Made by a program: the position numbers and the translations under genes. This document shows, piece after piece, positions 1 through 7,766 of a stretch of 50,242 bases of DNA. The DNA is from an uncultured Bacteroides sp. (GTDB taxonomy: Bacteria; Bacteroidota; Bacteroidia; Bacteroidales; Bacteroidaceae): contig CAMTOS010000009.1 in assembly GCA_947074195.1 (NCBI GenBank), positions 1 to 50,242 on the forward strand, written 5' to 3'. Within the stretch, counting starts at the first letter, position 1. Every line of letters starts with the position of its first letter. The notes beneath the pieces were generated by a model. The model saw only the letters and a program-made list of their open reading frames with translations. It was not told the origin of the DNA and did no database searches.

Positions 1-53
1 GCATACGAGATAATGAGCGGTTACTGGAGTTCAGACGTGTGCTCTTCCGATCT
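1..53. other. Illumina index-adapter contamination
   Basis: Bases 1-11 match the end of the Illumina P7 oligo, 12-19 (AATGAGCG) fit an 8-base i7 index, and 20-53 match the constant TruSeq read-2 adapter with one mismatch at base 22 (T for G). This is recalled from the published adapter, not looked up. It is not biological sequence and marks an untrimmed read end at the contig edge. Confidence 0.95.
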
Positions 54-338
54 CAGCCTAATACCCCCGTTTCTATAAAGGTAAAAAATTATTGGGAGCT
101 ATATAAACATAACGACTATTCTCCTGTTGATTTTGAAAGACAAGGAGATGTTAATCTAATGATTCAAAATAATTTCGTAAACGAAATGGCTAAGTTGAAG
201 GTCTTGAAAGAAATAGACAGCAAACTGCATGAGAACGGGAATGTCGCGACAAAGGAGTTAGTAGAGCAATTTGAAGAGAATGATTTGTATATTGCTTATA
301 GAGGAAAAATATATCAACGTTTACACAAAGTTTATTAA
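54..338 (+). CDS. C-terminal fragment of an unidentified protein
   Basis: An open frame of about 94 codons runs from the adapter junction to a TAA at 336-338. An apparent upstream GTG start lies inside the adapter, so the true start is missing and this is the 3' part of a longer gene cut by the contig end. The product is hydrophilic and lysine/glutamate rich, ending in short helical segments (around KELVEQFEENDLYIAYRGK). I recognise no family. It faces the minus-strand gene at 441, with an inverted repeat between them. Confidence 0.45.
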   Translation, partial: QPNTPVSIKVKNYWELYKHNDYSPVDFERQGDVNLMIQNNFVNEMAKLKVLKEIDSKLHENGNVATKELVEQFEENDLYIAYRGKIYQRLHKVY

Positions 339-356
339 TCTATTAATGGCTTTTTG

Positions 357-406
357 CTTCTTTTTCTCCCGCGCAAAGCTTTGCTTGCAGCTCATGGAAA
401 AAGAAG
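357..406. terminator. Bidirectional hairpin between convergent genes
   Basis: CTTCTTTTT (357-365) is the reverse complement of AAAAAGAAG (398-406). The perfect 12-bp palindrome GCAAAGCTTTGC (373-384) is nested inside. The T-run and A-run arms and the position between convergent genes ending at 338 and 441 fit a bidirectional terminator. Confidence 0.5.
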
Positions 407-440
407 TCTGGGCAAGGTTTTCCCGCCCGGATTCACACGT

Positions 441-689
441 CTAAATCGCCTTTAAAGCATATTTACAGTCCGTTTTCAACCATATACGTAACCGGTCAGC
501 CACCCACTCGGCAGAGGGATAGCGTGGATATTTGTATGTTCTACGGCTCAAATTCTCGATTATGACCACTTCCTGCCGAAGTTCTATGCTGTGACAGTCG
601 GGTTCTACTTCATGCAAAAGTTCCTCCAGCACATAATAATCCTGCTGATTGGCTATAATGGGATTGCCTGTGTATATGTCTATTCTCAC
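441..689 (-). CDS. Small hypothetical protein, end of ParB-side operon
   Basis: 82 codons starting at GTG (687-689), which overlaps the TGA of the upstream small gene (686-688). This coupling supports the GTG start. The product has no signal peptide or membrane segment and contains several aromatic and charged residues (YKYPRYPSAEW). I do not recognise a family. It is the last gene of a chain of three overlapping small genes downstream of the ParB-like gene, and probably an accessory gene of the mobile element. Confidence 0.6.
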   Translation of the reverse strand: MRIDIYTGNPIIANQQDYYVLEELLHEVEPDCHSIELRQEVVIIENLSRRTYKYPRYPSAEWVADRLRIWLKTDCKYALKAI

Positions 690-865
690 ACTTCCTCATA
701 TTTATCCGTTTCACATTCGATAATTTCGACCTGTGCCCTGTGACTATATAAGCCGTTTTCTTTGGCATAATCTATCGCTTTCGCCTCGGAAGTGAACACA
801 CCGAAAAACACACGGCTTGTCCTTGTACGGTATATATCCGTCTGAAATAATATGAAGACTATCAT
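686..865 (-). CDS. 59-residue hypothetical protein
   Basis: A 59-codon frame from ATG (863-865) to TGA (686-688) has four-base ATGA-type overlaps at both ends: its ATG overlaps the TGA of the 862-1194 frame, and its TGA overlaps the GTG of the 441-689 gene. The product starts MIVFILFQTDIYRT and ends in an acidic tail (CETDKYEEV). The middle (FGVFTSEAKAIDYAKENG) looks like a small alpha/beta fold. The function is unknown. The two-sided overlap is the main evidence that it is real. Confidence 0.65.
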   Translation of the reverse strand: MIVFILFQTDIYRTRTSRVFFGVFTSEAKAIDYAKENGLYSHRAQVEIIECETDKYEEV

Positions 866-1194
866 ACTGTAACCTCCATTATTTTGTCAATACGCCCGTA
901 TAACATGGTGCGTAAACTTGTTTTATCTATCGCTCTATATTCCTGGTAACTACCGTATTGTTTCACTACATAGGTTTTCAACACGTCCGAAAAGTCGAAA
1001 CACCAGCCACCAAGTGGAACGGCACTTTTAAAATAGGTGTTATTATTTACTTTTTCAGTTATCCAGTTCTTTTCGTCCCGGTCGATTTTCTTCCCTGCGT
1101 TCAACCGCTACCGAAGTTCGTACACTTTTGAGCCTGTAAGATTTTCAAGTGGTTGAACATCCCACTTTACGAATTTTATTGCTATTGCGTTCAT
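862..1194 (-). pseudogene. Hypothetical gene with an in-frame TAG
   Basis: One frame of 110 codons runs from ATG (1192-1194) to TGA (862-864) and is interrupted once, by TAG at 1108-1110 (codon 29). The translation is open and protein-like on both sides (SKVYELR stop RLNAGKKIDRD). GAG is the easiest parental codon (one G to T change), which would give YELRERLNAG. The 3' end overlaps the 59-codon gene by ATGA. A start just after the stop (TTG at 1104) would give an 80-residue product. The family is unknown. This may be a recent nonsense mutation, a consensus error near the contig edge, or readthrough. Confidence 0.6.
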
Positions 1195-1211
1195 TAATGT
1201 TGCTTATTTAT

Positions 1212-1233
1212 GGGGTAGGATTGCTCCCACCCC
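1212..1233 (-). terminator. Intercistronic hairpin with GNRA loop
   Basis: On the minus strand GGGGTGGGA pairs with TCCTACCCC (nine pairs, one G-T) around the tetraloop GCAA. It lies between the ParB-frame stop at 1249 and the next start at 1194. No strong T-run follows, so attenuation or RNA processing is as likely as full termination. Confidence 0.5.
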
Positions 1234-1248
1234 TATTAATACTGTAAT

Positions 1249-3108
1249 TTACACTGCTACCGCCTCGGCTTTGGGTCGTTCAGCTACTTTTACTATCTGC
1301 TTGGCAGTTTTGCCTTTCTTTATCGCTTTCCCGTCCGCTTTTTCGTGCTTCGCTGCCTTAGCGGTCTGCTCTGTCTTTTCCCCTTTACTCTTGGCTTTAG
1401 CTTTCTTTTCAGTTTTTTTCAGTTCTGCGATACGTTCGTCCAATCGGGCGTTTTTCTTACCATATTCTTCCTTATGGGTATTTACTATCGTCTCAGCCTT
1501 TTCAGGAAGATGTTGTTTTGAGAACGCCAATAACATACTGCCTTTCTCATCAGCTACCGTATTGGTGCGGCCGGTTAGATGGTCATACAGATAATCACGC
1601 CGGATAATGGTTTTCTGTTCTTCGGTCAGCGAAGAAGCTATTTTGAGTTTCTTCTCATCTGTCAAACCGTAATAATCGTTTTCTTTCAGTCCTATGATCG
1701 GGTAATGGCAACGGCGTAACTTGGACAACATAAAGAAATACATTGCTATTTCTTCGTCTTGGATAAATGCCGACTGCGGTATCTGCTCTGTGCGTAGAAG
1801 TTCTTTCAAACCTTCTGCGGTCTTTTCATTCGCTATTTCGTTGTTACGTTTCTTCTTAGCGGTCAGTTCGTCAATTAGTTGTTCGTTGCTTTTAGTGTCT
1901 TTGTTGGCTACCTCTTTATAGTACAGATTTATGCTCTTATCCCCAATCTTGGCATATACACGGATTTTACCCTGCTCTTTGAGTTATTCAAGGTGTGCCG
2001 TCTGCTTGTCGTACTGCTCCTGTGCCTTGTTGTGTTTTGCTTGTGCTTTATCATAATCTTCCGTCTTTTTATAGTCGGTTGCCTGTGGGGCTTCCGGTGC
2101 TGTGGGATATGAGTGGAGATTATAAGTTTGTACATTCTTGAACTCGTATCCACCTTTTTTGACTATTTGGGTTGCCTCATTCTCGTAACCATATTGCTCT
2201 CCGACAAAGGTAAGTTTCGGGTCCGTAAGGGCTATGGCTTGCGCCTGTTCTACGAGGTATGCTGTCTGTTTATCCGACAAACATTTTTTATTGGTGCATT
2301 TACCACATCCGCTACCCTTAGCGAACAAGTCGAAATTATTGCTATTGTGAGCGCATTTCAGGCACTTGGTTTTATCAAATTGGTAACAATCAAGGTTGCT
2401 TGTGTAACAACTCTGTATCTTATTTTCCAGCATTCCGGCGGAGATATAGCACCATTCGCCTGTGCCGTCCTTACCTAAACGGTCGTCCAGAATTTCTTCC
2501 TGTATCTTCTTCTCGTACTTGCTTATCACGATTCCCGCCGATGCAGTCAGCTTGCCTTCTTTTACGAGTTTGGCAATACCATGGATAAGGTCACAAAGTT
2601 TTAGCATTTGATAAATGTTTTTTTCACTCTTACCGAATTGCAGGGCAAGGCTCGGTATATCATACCGTTTTGTACTGATAAGCTGCTTGTAAGCTTCTGC
2701 CGCTTCCATTGGAGGTACATCCTCTCTTTGCAGGTTTTCGGAGATTGAAAGGTCATACGCTTGTTCATCCGTTACCTCTCGAATGATGCAAGGTATTTCT
2801 GCTAGTTTCAGCATCCGGCAGGCACGGAAACGGCGTTCCCCGCAAATGATTTCGTAACGGTTTCCCCTTGTGCGTACCGTTATGGGTTGAATAAGACCAT
2901 GAACATTGATATTCTGCGCCAACTCACTCAGCGCATCCGCATCAAAGGTTTTACGTGCGTTATAATTGCTTGGCTCTATCAAATCCGATGCAATGTTTAC
3001 GGATTTGGTTTTCCTATCTACGGGGTTGCGTACCACTACTGCGGTAACTACTTGGTTCACTTTCTCTACTACTGCTACGGCTGTGCCGTTGTTCTTAACT
3101 ACTGTCAT
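1249..3108 (-). pseudogene. ParB/Spo0J-like partition protein, in-frame TAA
   Basis: The N-terminal half has the ParB core: an IEPSNYNARKTFD entry, the GERRFRA motif, SENLQREDVPPMEAA, then a helix-turn-helix region (IPSLALQFGKSEKNIYQMLK). A cysteine-rich stretch follows (CLKCAH, CGKCTNKKC), possibly metal binding. I take the start as ATG 3106-3108 (MTVVKNNG) because the 12 codons upstream are A/T-rich leader. TAA at 1984-1986 (codon 375) ends the product, yet the same frame stays open to 1249 and encodes a Lys/Glu/Ala-rich tail. The full frame would be 619 residues. A change of GAA to TAA would explain it. Likely role: partition or regulation of the mobile element. Confidence 0.8.
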
Positions 3109-3558
3109 AATTGTAAATATTAAAATGTTGATATTAAAAAACACATAATGATGATTGGAAGGGTGGAAGTTTGACGTTTCATTTTTTTTCTGCTTGTTTC
3201 ATAATTTCCGACCTTTTTTTTATCTTCAATGCTGCTCGGAGCCGGTATGGAGTGTTCGAGTTTCGGGGGCATGGAAAAGTTCGGGTGTAGAACCGGCAAG
3301 GTTTGGGCGAACAAATACGCTACGTGCCGATGAGGTATGTCGGAAGATTTTTCGCTCAACACATAGGGCTTGACCTTGTTTGGGCGTTAAGCACACGAAA
3401 ATACTTTCGCGCCTGAAATCGAAACACTCAGGTAGGCTTTAGCGCAGTATACCGCTAAAAGGGGGAAGAAATTATAAAGAGAAACCGGCTGAAAAAACAG
3501 GGTCACCGCTATAATTTGAAGGGCGAGCGGTGGAAATTCAGTCGTATTGTTGAGGTAA
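3109..3558. other. Non-coding region with hairpins beside the ParB gene
   Basis: No convincing gene is seen. There are two clear dyads: CTTTAGCG/CGCTAAAAG around 3437-3460 and CACCGCT (3504-3510) with AGCGGTG (3526-3532). A short motif like TTGGAARGG-TGGAAGTT appears near 3157 and again near 3561. A ParB-adjacent, hairpin-bearing, gene-free stretch could contain a centromere-like or origin site, but nothing here proves it. Confidence 0.35.
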
Positions 3559-3591
3559 TTTTGGAAAGGCTGGAAGTTAAGATTATATTTG
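3559..3591 (+). promoter_or_regulatory. Bacteroides-type promoter for the 3665 gene
   Basis: TATATTTG (3584-3591) fits the TAnnTTTG -7 consensus. TTTTG at 3559-3563 is a -33 element at about 20 bp spacing. Transcription would start near 3597 and leave a leader of about 68 nt before the ATG at 3665. Confidence 0.6.
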
Positions 3592-3664
3592 TGCCTCAAA
3601 ATAATATTTAGGAGCAAATAACGAAATCGTAAAAACAACAGTAACCAAAAGTATAGGACAAAAT

Positions 3665-4084
3665 ATGACTCATGATGAAAAATTAGATAGAATTTTAAAT
3701 GCCTTGATGTCTCGTATCTCTACCAGAATTAAGAATAATGGAGAGGATGACAAAAGGTTGACTATGGATTTTATATGTAATGCCTTATTTCAAAAAGAAG
3801 GCCATGAAAATTGGGAAACGGAATTCCTCGAAAGAAGATTACTATCGGATGGCTTGATACAATACATAGAGGTAGAAGATGTAATGCTACCAGAGCTAAC
3901 TGACTTAGGAATAAAATATATTCAAAATGGAGGGTATAAAAGAGAACGCTCAAATAGGGATATAGAAGAAGAACTGAAAAAAGAAAATTTGAAAAATGCA
4001 AAAAGAAGTTGGATTGCCCTATTGATATCCATTATTTCTTTGGTTGCTGCAATAGCAAAAATTCTAATAGATTGCTTTAGGTAA
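3665..4084 (+). CDS. Hypothetical protein with C-terminal membrane anchor
   Basis: 139 residues. The N-terminal 90 residues look like a small winged-helix fold (MDFICNALFQKEGHENWETEFLERR then LTDLGIKYIQNGG). A charged helix (residues about 95-110) leads into one membrane segment at about 113-134 (WIALLISIISLVAAIAKIL). There is no signal peptide, so the soluble domain would face the cytoplasm. It has its own promoter and converges with the M23 gene at 4115. I recognise no named family. A membrane-tethered regulator is only a guess. Confidence 0.65.
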   Translation: MTHDEKLDRILNALMSRISTRIKNNGEDDKRLTMDFICNALFQKEGHENWETEFLERRLLSDGLIQYIEVEDVMLPELTDLGIKYIQNGGYKRERSNRDIEEELKKENLKNAKRSWIALLISIISLVAAIAKILIDCFR

Positions 4085-4114
4085 TCCCCTCCTAAAAAAC
4101 ACAGAAATACTTTA

Positions 4115-4756
4115 TTATAAACCACTTAAGAGGTTTACTTGAGATTCTTTGCGTGTGTTTTTTATATATTGTAGCAATATATCCGGATTAATATATTTCC
4201 CATCGCACTTAACTCCCAGATGAAGGTGTTCTCCGGTCGATTTCCCGGAATTTCCAGTAATAGCTACAGCTTCCCCGGCTTTCACTTTTGAACCCGTCTT
4301 TACCAAAACACTGGAAAGATGGCAATAGCTTACCGTGTAATTGCCATGCTGTAGGATGACAAATATACCTGATTGTTTATCCTGCCCTACCTTGACCACA
4401 TTCCCCTGCATCATAGCATAAACCTCATCACCTCTGGCATGAAAATCCATGCCATTATGTTGTTTGCGTTTACCTGTAAAAGGGTCTCTACGCATTCCAT
4501 AAGGAGAATTAACCACCATACGGTCCAATGGATAAGAAACGCTCAAGTATTGCTGTATCCATTTACTCGAATTCTCCGACAGTGGTTCTCCGTTTATTGC
4601 AGTGGAATCTGGCTGTTCAATTTCACTTATACTCATAGGAAGATCTTTCTTCTCTCTTATCTTATATATCGATGAAGAAGGGGTAATCGTATTAAACTGT
4701 GCGTGAGACAACACGCATATATTCAATAGGATAATTAGTACTATAACATATTTCAT
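4115..4756 (-). CDS. Secreted M23 metallopeptidase (LytM-type)
   Basis: 213 residues with a Sec signal peptide (residues 1-19, ending SHAQ). The M23 domain covers about residues 75-195: a GMRRDPFTG motif, zinc ligands HNGMD (H and D), the YCHLS motif and GEHLHLGV with both histidines present. It should be an active zinc endopeptidase cutting peptidoglycan cross-bridges in the periplasm. It diverges from the large operon starting at 5020 and shares an AGGTATGAT operator cluster with it, so wall opening for that system is a reasonable role. Homologous domains occur at 10326 and 13262, but this is the only one of the three with a signal peptide. Confidence 0.9.
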   Translation of the reverse strand: MKYVIVLIILLNICVLSHAQFNTITPSSSIYKIREKKDLPMSISEIEQPDSTAINGEPLSENSSKWIQQYLSVSYPLDRMVVNSPYGMRRDPFTGKRKQHNGMDFHARGDEVYAMMQGNVVKVGQDKQSGIFVILQHGNYTVSYCHLSSVLVKTGSKVKAGEAVAITGNSGKSTGEHLHLGVKCDGKYINPDILLQYIKNTRKESQVNLLSGL

Positions 4757-4760
4757 ATAG

Positions 4761-4768
4761 CAAAACTA
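4761..4768 (-). promoter_or_regulatory. -7 box next to the M23 start codon
   Basis: TAGTTTTG on the minus strand fits TAnnTTTG and ends only 4 bp before the ATG (4754-4756), so the mRNA would have almost no leader. The signal peptide fixes the start codon. A distal promoter in the operator region remains possible. Confidence 0.45.
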
Positions 4769-4820
4769 CAAGAATTACCAGATACGTTTTTATTCAACAT
4801 TATACATTAATAATTTTAAG

Positions 4821-4913
4821 GTTATCATACCTGGTTATCATACTTCGAACAGATTATGGCATAATTTCTGAGAATAGGAATTAACCCTTATACAGGTATG
4901 ATCGTAGGTATGA
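4821..4913. promoter_or_regulatory. Four-copy AGGTATGAT operator cluster
   Basis: GTTATCATAC occurs at 4821-4830 and 4834-4843 (13-bp period). The opposite orientation, AGGTATGA, occurs at 4894-4901 and 4906-4913 (12-bp period). ATCATACCTG and CAGGTATGAT form a perfect 10-bp inverted pair about 65 bp apart. The cluster lies between the divergent M23 gene and the 5020 operon. TATACAGGTATGAT (4889-4902) recurs exactly upstream of the OmpA gene at 17815-17828 on the other strand. Confidence 0.6.
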
Positions 4914-4991
4914 AAGAACATTTATTCTTTAATTATTCTCAATTCAGAAGGTATTCATTTCCGCATTAAGACAGATCGAAAAAATGTATTC

Positions 4992-4999
4992 TACATTTG
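4992..4999 (+). promoter_or_regulatory. -7 box of the 5020-14794 operon
   Basis: TACATTTG matches TAnnTTTG. Transcription would start near 5005, which rules out the farther upstream ATG at 4984 and supports a start at 5020 or 5026. The -33 element is weak, in keeping with an activator acting through the upstream cluster. Confidence 0.5.
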
Positions 5000-5019
5000 T
5001 ATGTATCAGTAAACGTAAA

Positions 5020-5790
5020 ATGAATATGAATAGAACCCTATTTAACGAAGACGAGATACCGTATGATAATCTCGCAAACTTTGGCTTATCCAAAGAAATG
5101 ATTGAAGATTTACCACTCGGTGTATTACAAAGGATTAGTAATGGGCACCGCTCACCGGTGTTACCTATTCGGGTAAAAGATGACAATGGGACTGTTTACA
5201 ATGGTCGCGCCCGCTTTCAATTAATTCCAAATGAGAACGGTAACGTAAATATAGTCTACTTCCCGAAACTATTGGTGAATGAACAGATTCCATTCAGCAA
5301 AGAACAACGTATTCGATTAGACGAGGGAAAATTAATCATCGCACCCATGATAACGCAAGATGAACAATCCATTATGGCTTTTCATCAGATTGATATGGAA
5401 ACGCTACAAGTCTTATCTGTTCCTACATCGGTTATTGAAAATAACCTTCAAATTCTGACCGATGATTTCAAACTAAACGACGCTGAACTTAATTGTCTAA
5501 AGAATGGCAATTTACTCACCATTTCTATTGAAGAAGATGTCATCACAATGGGGATCGACCTGAATAATGATAAAGGTATTCACCTGTGTGTAGGCAATGA
5601 ACAAATATGGAAAGAGCAAAGCAGAAAAGATTGGAACAAACATAACTATGGCTGTTTCGGATGCTGGGCTATGGATGATGAAGGTAATTTGGATTATATA
5701 TCTGAGGAAGATTATACCGAAGAAATGTGGGATGAGATGAAAAAGAATGGAGCTATGCGAAAAGCTCAGGCACCTGCTCATAGACTTTAG
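5020..5790 (+). CDS. DUF4099-type protein, first gene of operon
   Basis: 256 residues from ATG 5020. The earlier ATG at 4984 lies upstream of the proposed promoter, and 5026 is an equal alternative. Residues about 3-75 match my recollection of the Bacteroidales DUF4099 domain: FNEDEIPYDNLANFGLSKEMIEDLP, a GHRSPVLPI turn, then ARFQLIPNENG. The C-terminal part is acidic (DYISEEDYTEEMW). There is no signal peptide or membrane segment. DUF4099 proteins are common on conjugative elements and have no known activity. It is followed after 3 bp by the DUF3945-type gene, so the two are probably translated together. Confidence 0.75.
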   Translation: MNMNRTLFNEDEIPYDNLANFGLSKEMIEDLPLGVLQRISNGHRSPVLPIRVKDDNGTVYNGRARFQLIPNENGNVNIVYFPKLLVNEQIPFSKEQRIRLDEGKLIIAPMITQDEQSIMAFHQIDMETLQVLSVPTSVIENNLQILTDDFKLNDAELNCLKNGNLLTISIEEDVITMGIDLNNDKGIHLCVGNEQIWKEQSRKDWNKHNYGCFGCWAMDDEGNLDYISEEDYTEEMWDEMKKNGAMRKAQAPAHRL

Positions 5791-5793
5791 ATT

Positions 5794-7365
5794 ATGTCAA
5801 TCAGAAAGAATACAAATCCAATACCCCTGAATTTACCACCGGAATTGCAGGAATTACTTATCAAAAACGGGATGCGTGCGCAAATCACAGGAAGCAGCAA
5901 TGGCTTTAAATTGATTGTGCAAGGTCATGACTCACCCTTGTTGACATATCCCATTAATGAGAAACAGCTTATGGCACTTACCGATTGGGGAACGAACTAC
6001 GTCAATAAGCGAAGTTACAACACTTTCTCCAGTATCGTTGCAGCTGATTTTGATATGCCAAAGGATTTTGTCCATGCCCGGAATGCCAACGGGCGTGTAG
6101 CCATGGGGCTGCATGGTTATCGGATTGGCACCGGAGAATATGGTCGTACCGAAATGTCACAGCCTTTTCATGTTTTTGGGAATCGGTTTCTGGGATGGAC
6201 ACCACGGCAACAAGAGGGGTTTCACCTTAGACGGATTGGCGGTAATCTTTATTATCCCGGAGCGCCCATGGTACCGGAACGTCCTGATGGTAGGATGAAA
6301 CCCGGAGAACTGCAATCAGGTGGATATGGCTTTTACTATAAAGGTCAAACCACTGCTCCTGTGGTGCAACGAGATGTATTGCAGGACTTACAGAGTGTAA
6401 TAACACCCATTCATACTCAACCAAGAAATAATGAACCGGCCAAACCATACAAAGAGCTTATTACATCTCCGGTGTATTTCAGCAATGAAAAATGGCAGGA
6501 ATGTTTGAGTAGTCATGGCATAGTCATTGACGCACAAGCCAGGACATTGACCATTCAGTCATCAGCAGTCCAAGCTGATTTTCAGTATGACCTGACAGAA
6601 GAAGAAATTAAAGCCCTTACGAATAACTCCATCAAAGAAGTCTCTATAGAGAAGCGATTAAACATTTTGGAGAATATCATCAAGGAGGATTTCAGCGAAG
6701 CCATTACCATGGATATGCTGGATAGTAAGCAACCTATTGGAATTGCTTTACAGTCATCTGTCAGGGAAGATTTGAGCCACAGGCAAGAACATGAGAACAG
6801 ACAAGTCGGTAATAAGAACATTGGAGAGATACATCCGGAGCAACTGCTTTCTAAAGAGGCAGTCGTTATGAATGGCAATGACCTGAAGTATCTCAACGGA
6901 AATAAAGGCTGGTATCGGGAAGGGCGCCACGGGCGTGAAGTAACAGTGGATGACATCTGTGTGGAGCCTGCGATAGAGGGAGAATACAGAATGACAGCAG
7001 TCATTGACGGCAAAACAGTAAGCCATGAAATTTCCCAAAAGCAGTATGACAAGTTTATGGCTATTGATGATTATCACCGCATGAAACTTTTTTCTAAGAT
7101 ATTCGGTGAAGTGGATATGAAATCCCGTGATCAGGTGAGTGTTGGAACAAAAATCGGTGCAGCTCTTTTAGCCGGAGTAACCGTTTTGGGTGAGTTAGGG
7201 AGAGGACCGCATCATCCGGGACCTTCAGTATTCATGGAGCATCATGGACCGGGGCATAGAGTCTATTTTAAACCGGGGGTTGATACTCCTGCGGATGTGG
7301 CCGCCAGAACTTTTGAAGCAGCAGCCAACACAGAACAGCGACAACCGGATTTGTCGCGTAGGTAA
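5794..7365 (+). CDS. DUF3945-type protein with three small repeats
   Basis: 523 residues, cytoplasmic by sequence. Three related modules of 45-60 residues (beta-hairpin then helices) are visible at about 28-85 (GFKLIVQGHDSPLLTYPIN), 240-305 (FQYDLTEEEIKAL) and 395-445 (MTAVIDGKTVSHEISQKQYDKF). The third sits in a recognisable DUF3945 domain (KEAVVMNGNDLKYLNGNKGW). A Gly/Tyr-rich segment (about 100-190) and a histidine-rich C-terminus (GRGPHHPGP, EHHGPGH) have no assigned function. Related modules end the 11458 and 13262 products, which suggests a shared docking domain. The molecular role is unknown. Confidence 0.75.
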   Translation: MSIRKNTNPIPLNLPPELQELLIKNGMRAQITGSSNGFKLIVQGHDSPLLTYPINEKQLMALTDWGTNYVNKRSYNTFSSIVAADFDMPKDFVHARNANGRVAMGLHGYRIGTGEYGRTEMSQPFHVFGNRFLGWTPRQQEGFHLRRIGGNLYYPGAPMVPERPDGRMKPGELQSGGYGFYYKGQTTAPVVQRDVLQDLQSVITPIHTQPRNNEPAKPYKELITSPVYFSNEKWQECLSSHGIVIDAQARTLTIQSSAVQADFQYDLTEEEIKALTNNSIKEVSIEKRLNILENIIKEDFSEAITMDMLDSKQPIGIALQSSVREDLSHRQEHENRQVGNKNIGEIHPEQLLSKEAVVMNGNDLKYLNGNKGWYREGRHGREVTVDDICVEPAIEGEYRMTAVIDGKTVSHEISQKQYDKFMAIDDYHRMKLFSKIFGEVDMKSRDQVSVGTKIGAALLAGVTVLGELGRGPHHPGPSVFMEHHGPGHRVYFKPGVDTPADVAARTFEAAANTEQRQPDLSRR

Positions 7366-7392
7366 AATGGAGTTTGCACAACAAAGAATAAT

Positions 7393-7764
7393 ATGAAAGA
7401 ATTAACTTACGAAGATAGCCAATCCAAGCAGAGTTCCATGAAGGAATATATGGAAAGCTTGCGAAATCAAGACGATATATTCTCGGGAGATGAATATCTG
7501 CTTCCATCTGATTTATTAAAAATCTATGGAAGGTACGAGATTGCCTGCGAAGAATATCATTCAGCCAGATGTAGTGGATTGGTCTGCAATGAGGATTTAG
7601 AAGACATTGGTAATGAGTTAAAAACAGCATATAAAGAGTATAGAACAGCGATGAGAGATGCTGTATCGCAATATCAATCGGTCACGGTAAATAAGACGGT
7701 GGAGAGTGATATTCACAAAGAGAACGATCAGGAAGAAGAAAGGAGTTATCGTTTTCATAGATAA
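7393..7764 (+). CDS. Small helical hypothetical protein
   Basis: 123 residues, acidic and predicted mostly helical (IYGRYEIACEEYHSARCSG, then ELKTAYKEYRTAMRDAVSQYQ), with a charged tail (ENDQEEERSYRFHR). There is no signal peptide or membrane segment. It lies 27 bp after the DUF3945-type gene and 2 bp before the PH-domain gene, clearly within the operon. I recognise no family. Confidence 0.65.
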   Translation: MKELTYEDSQSKQSSMKEYMESLRNQDDIFSGDEYLLPSDLLKIYGRYEIACEEYHSARCSGLVCNEDLEDIGNELKTAYKEYRTAMRDAVSQYQSVTVNKTVESDIHKENDQEEERSYRFHR

Positions 7765-7766
7765 AT

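Noticed and set aside
39..338. Gene start at GTG 39
   Set aside because: The codon and the next few lie in Illumina adapter sequence.
1271..1594. 107-codon plus-strand frame opposite the ParB tail
   Set aside because: It is the complement of a Lys/Glu/Ala-rich coding frame and gives a low-complexity hydrophobic product.
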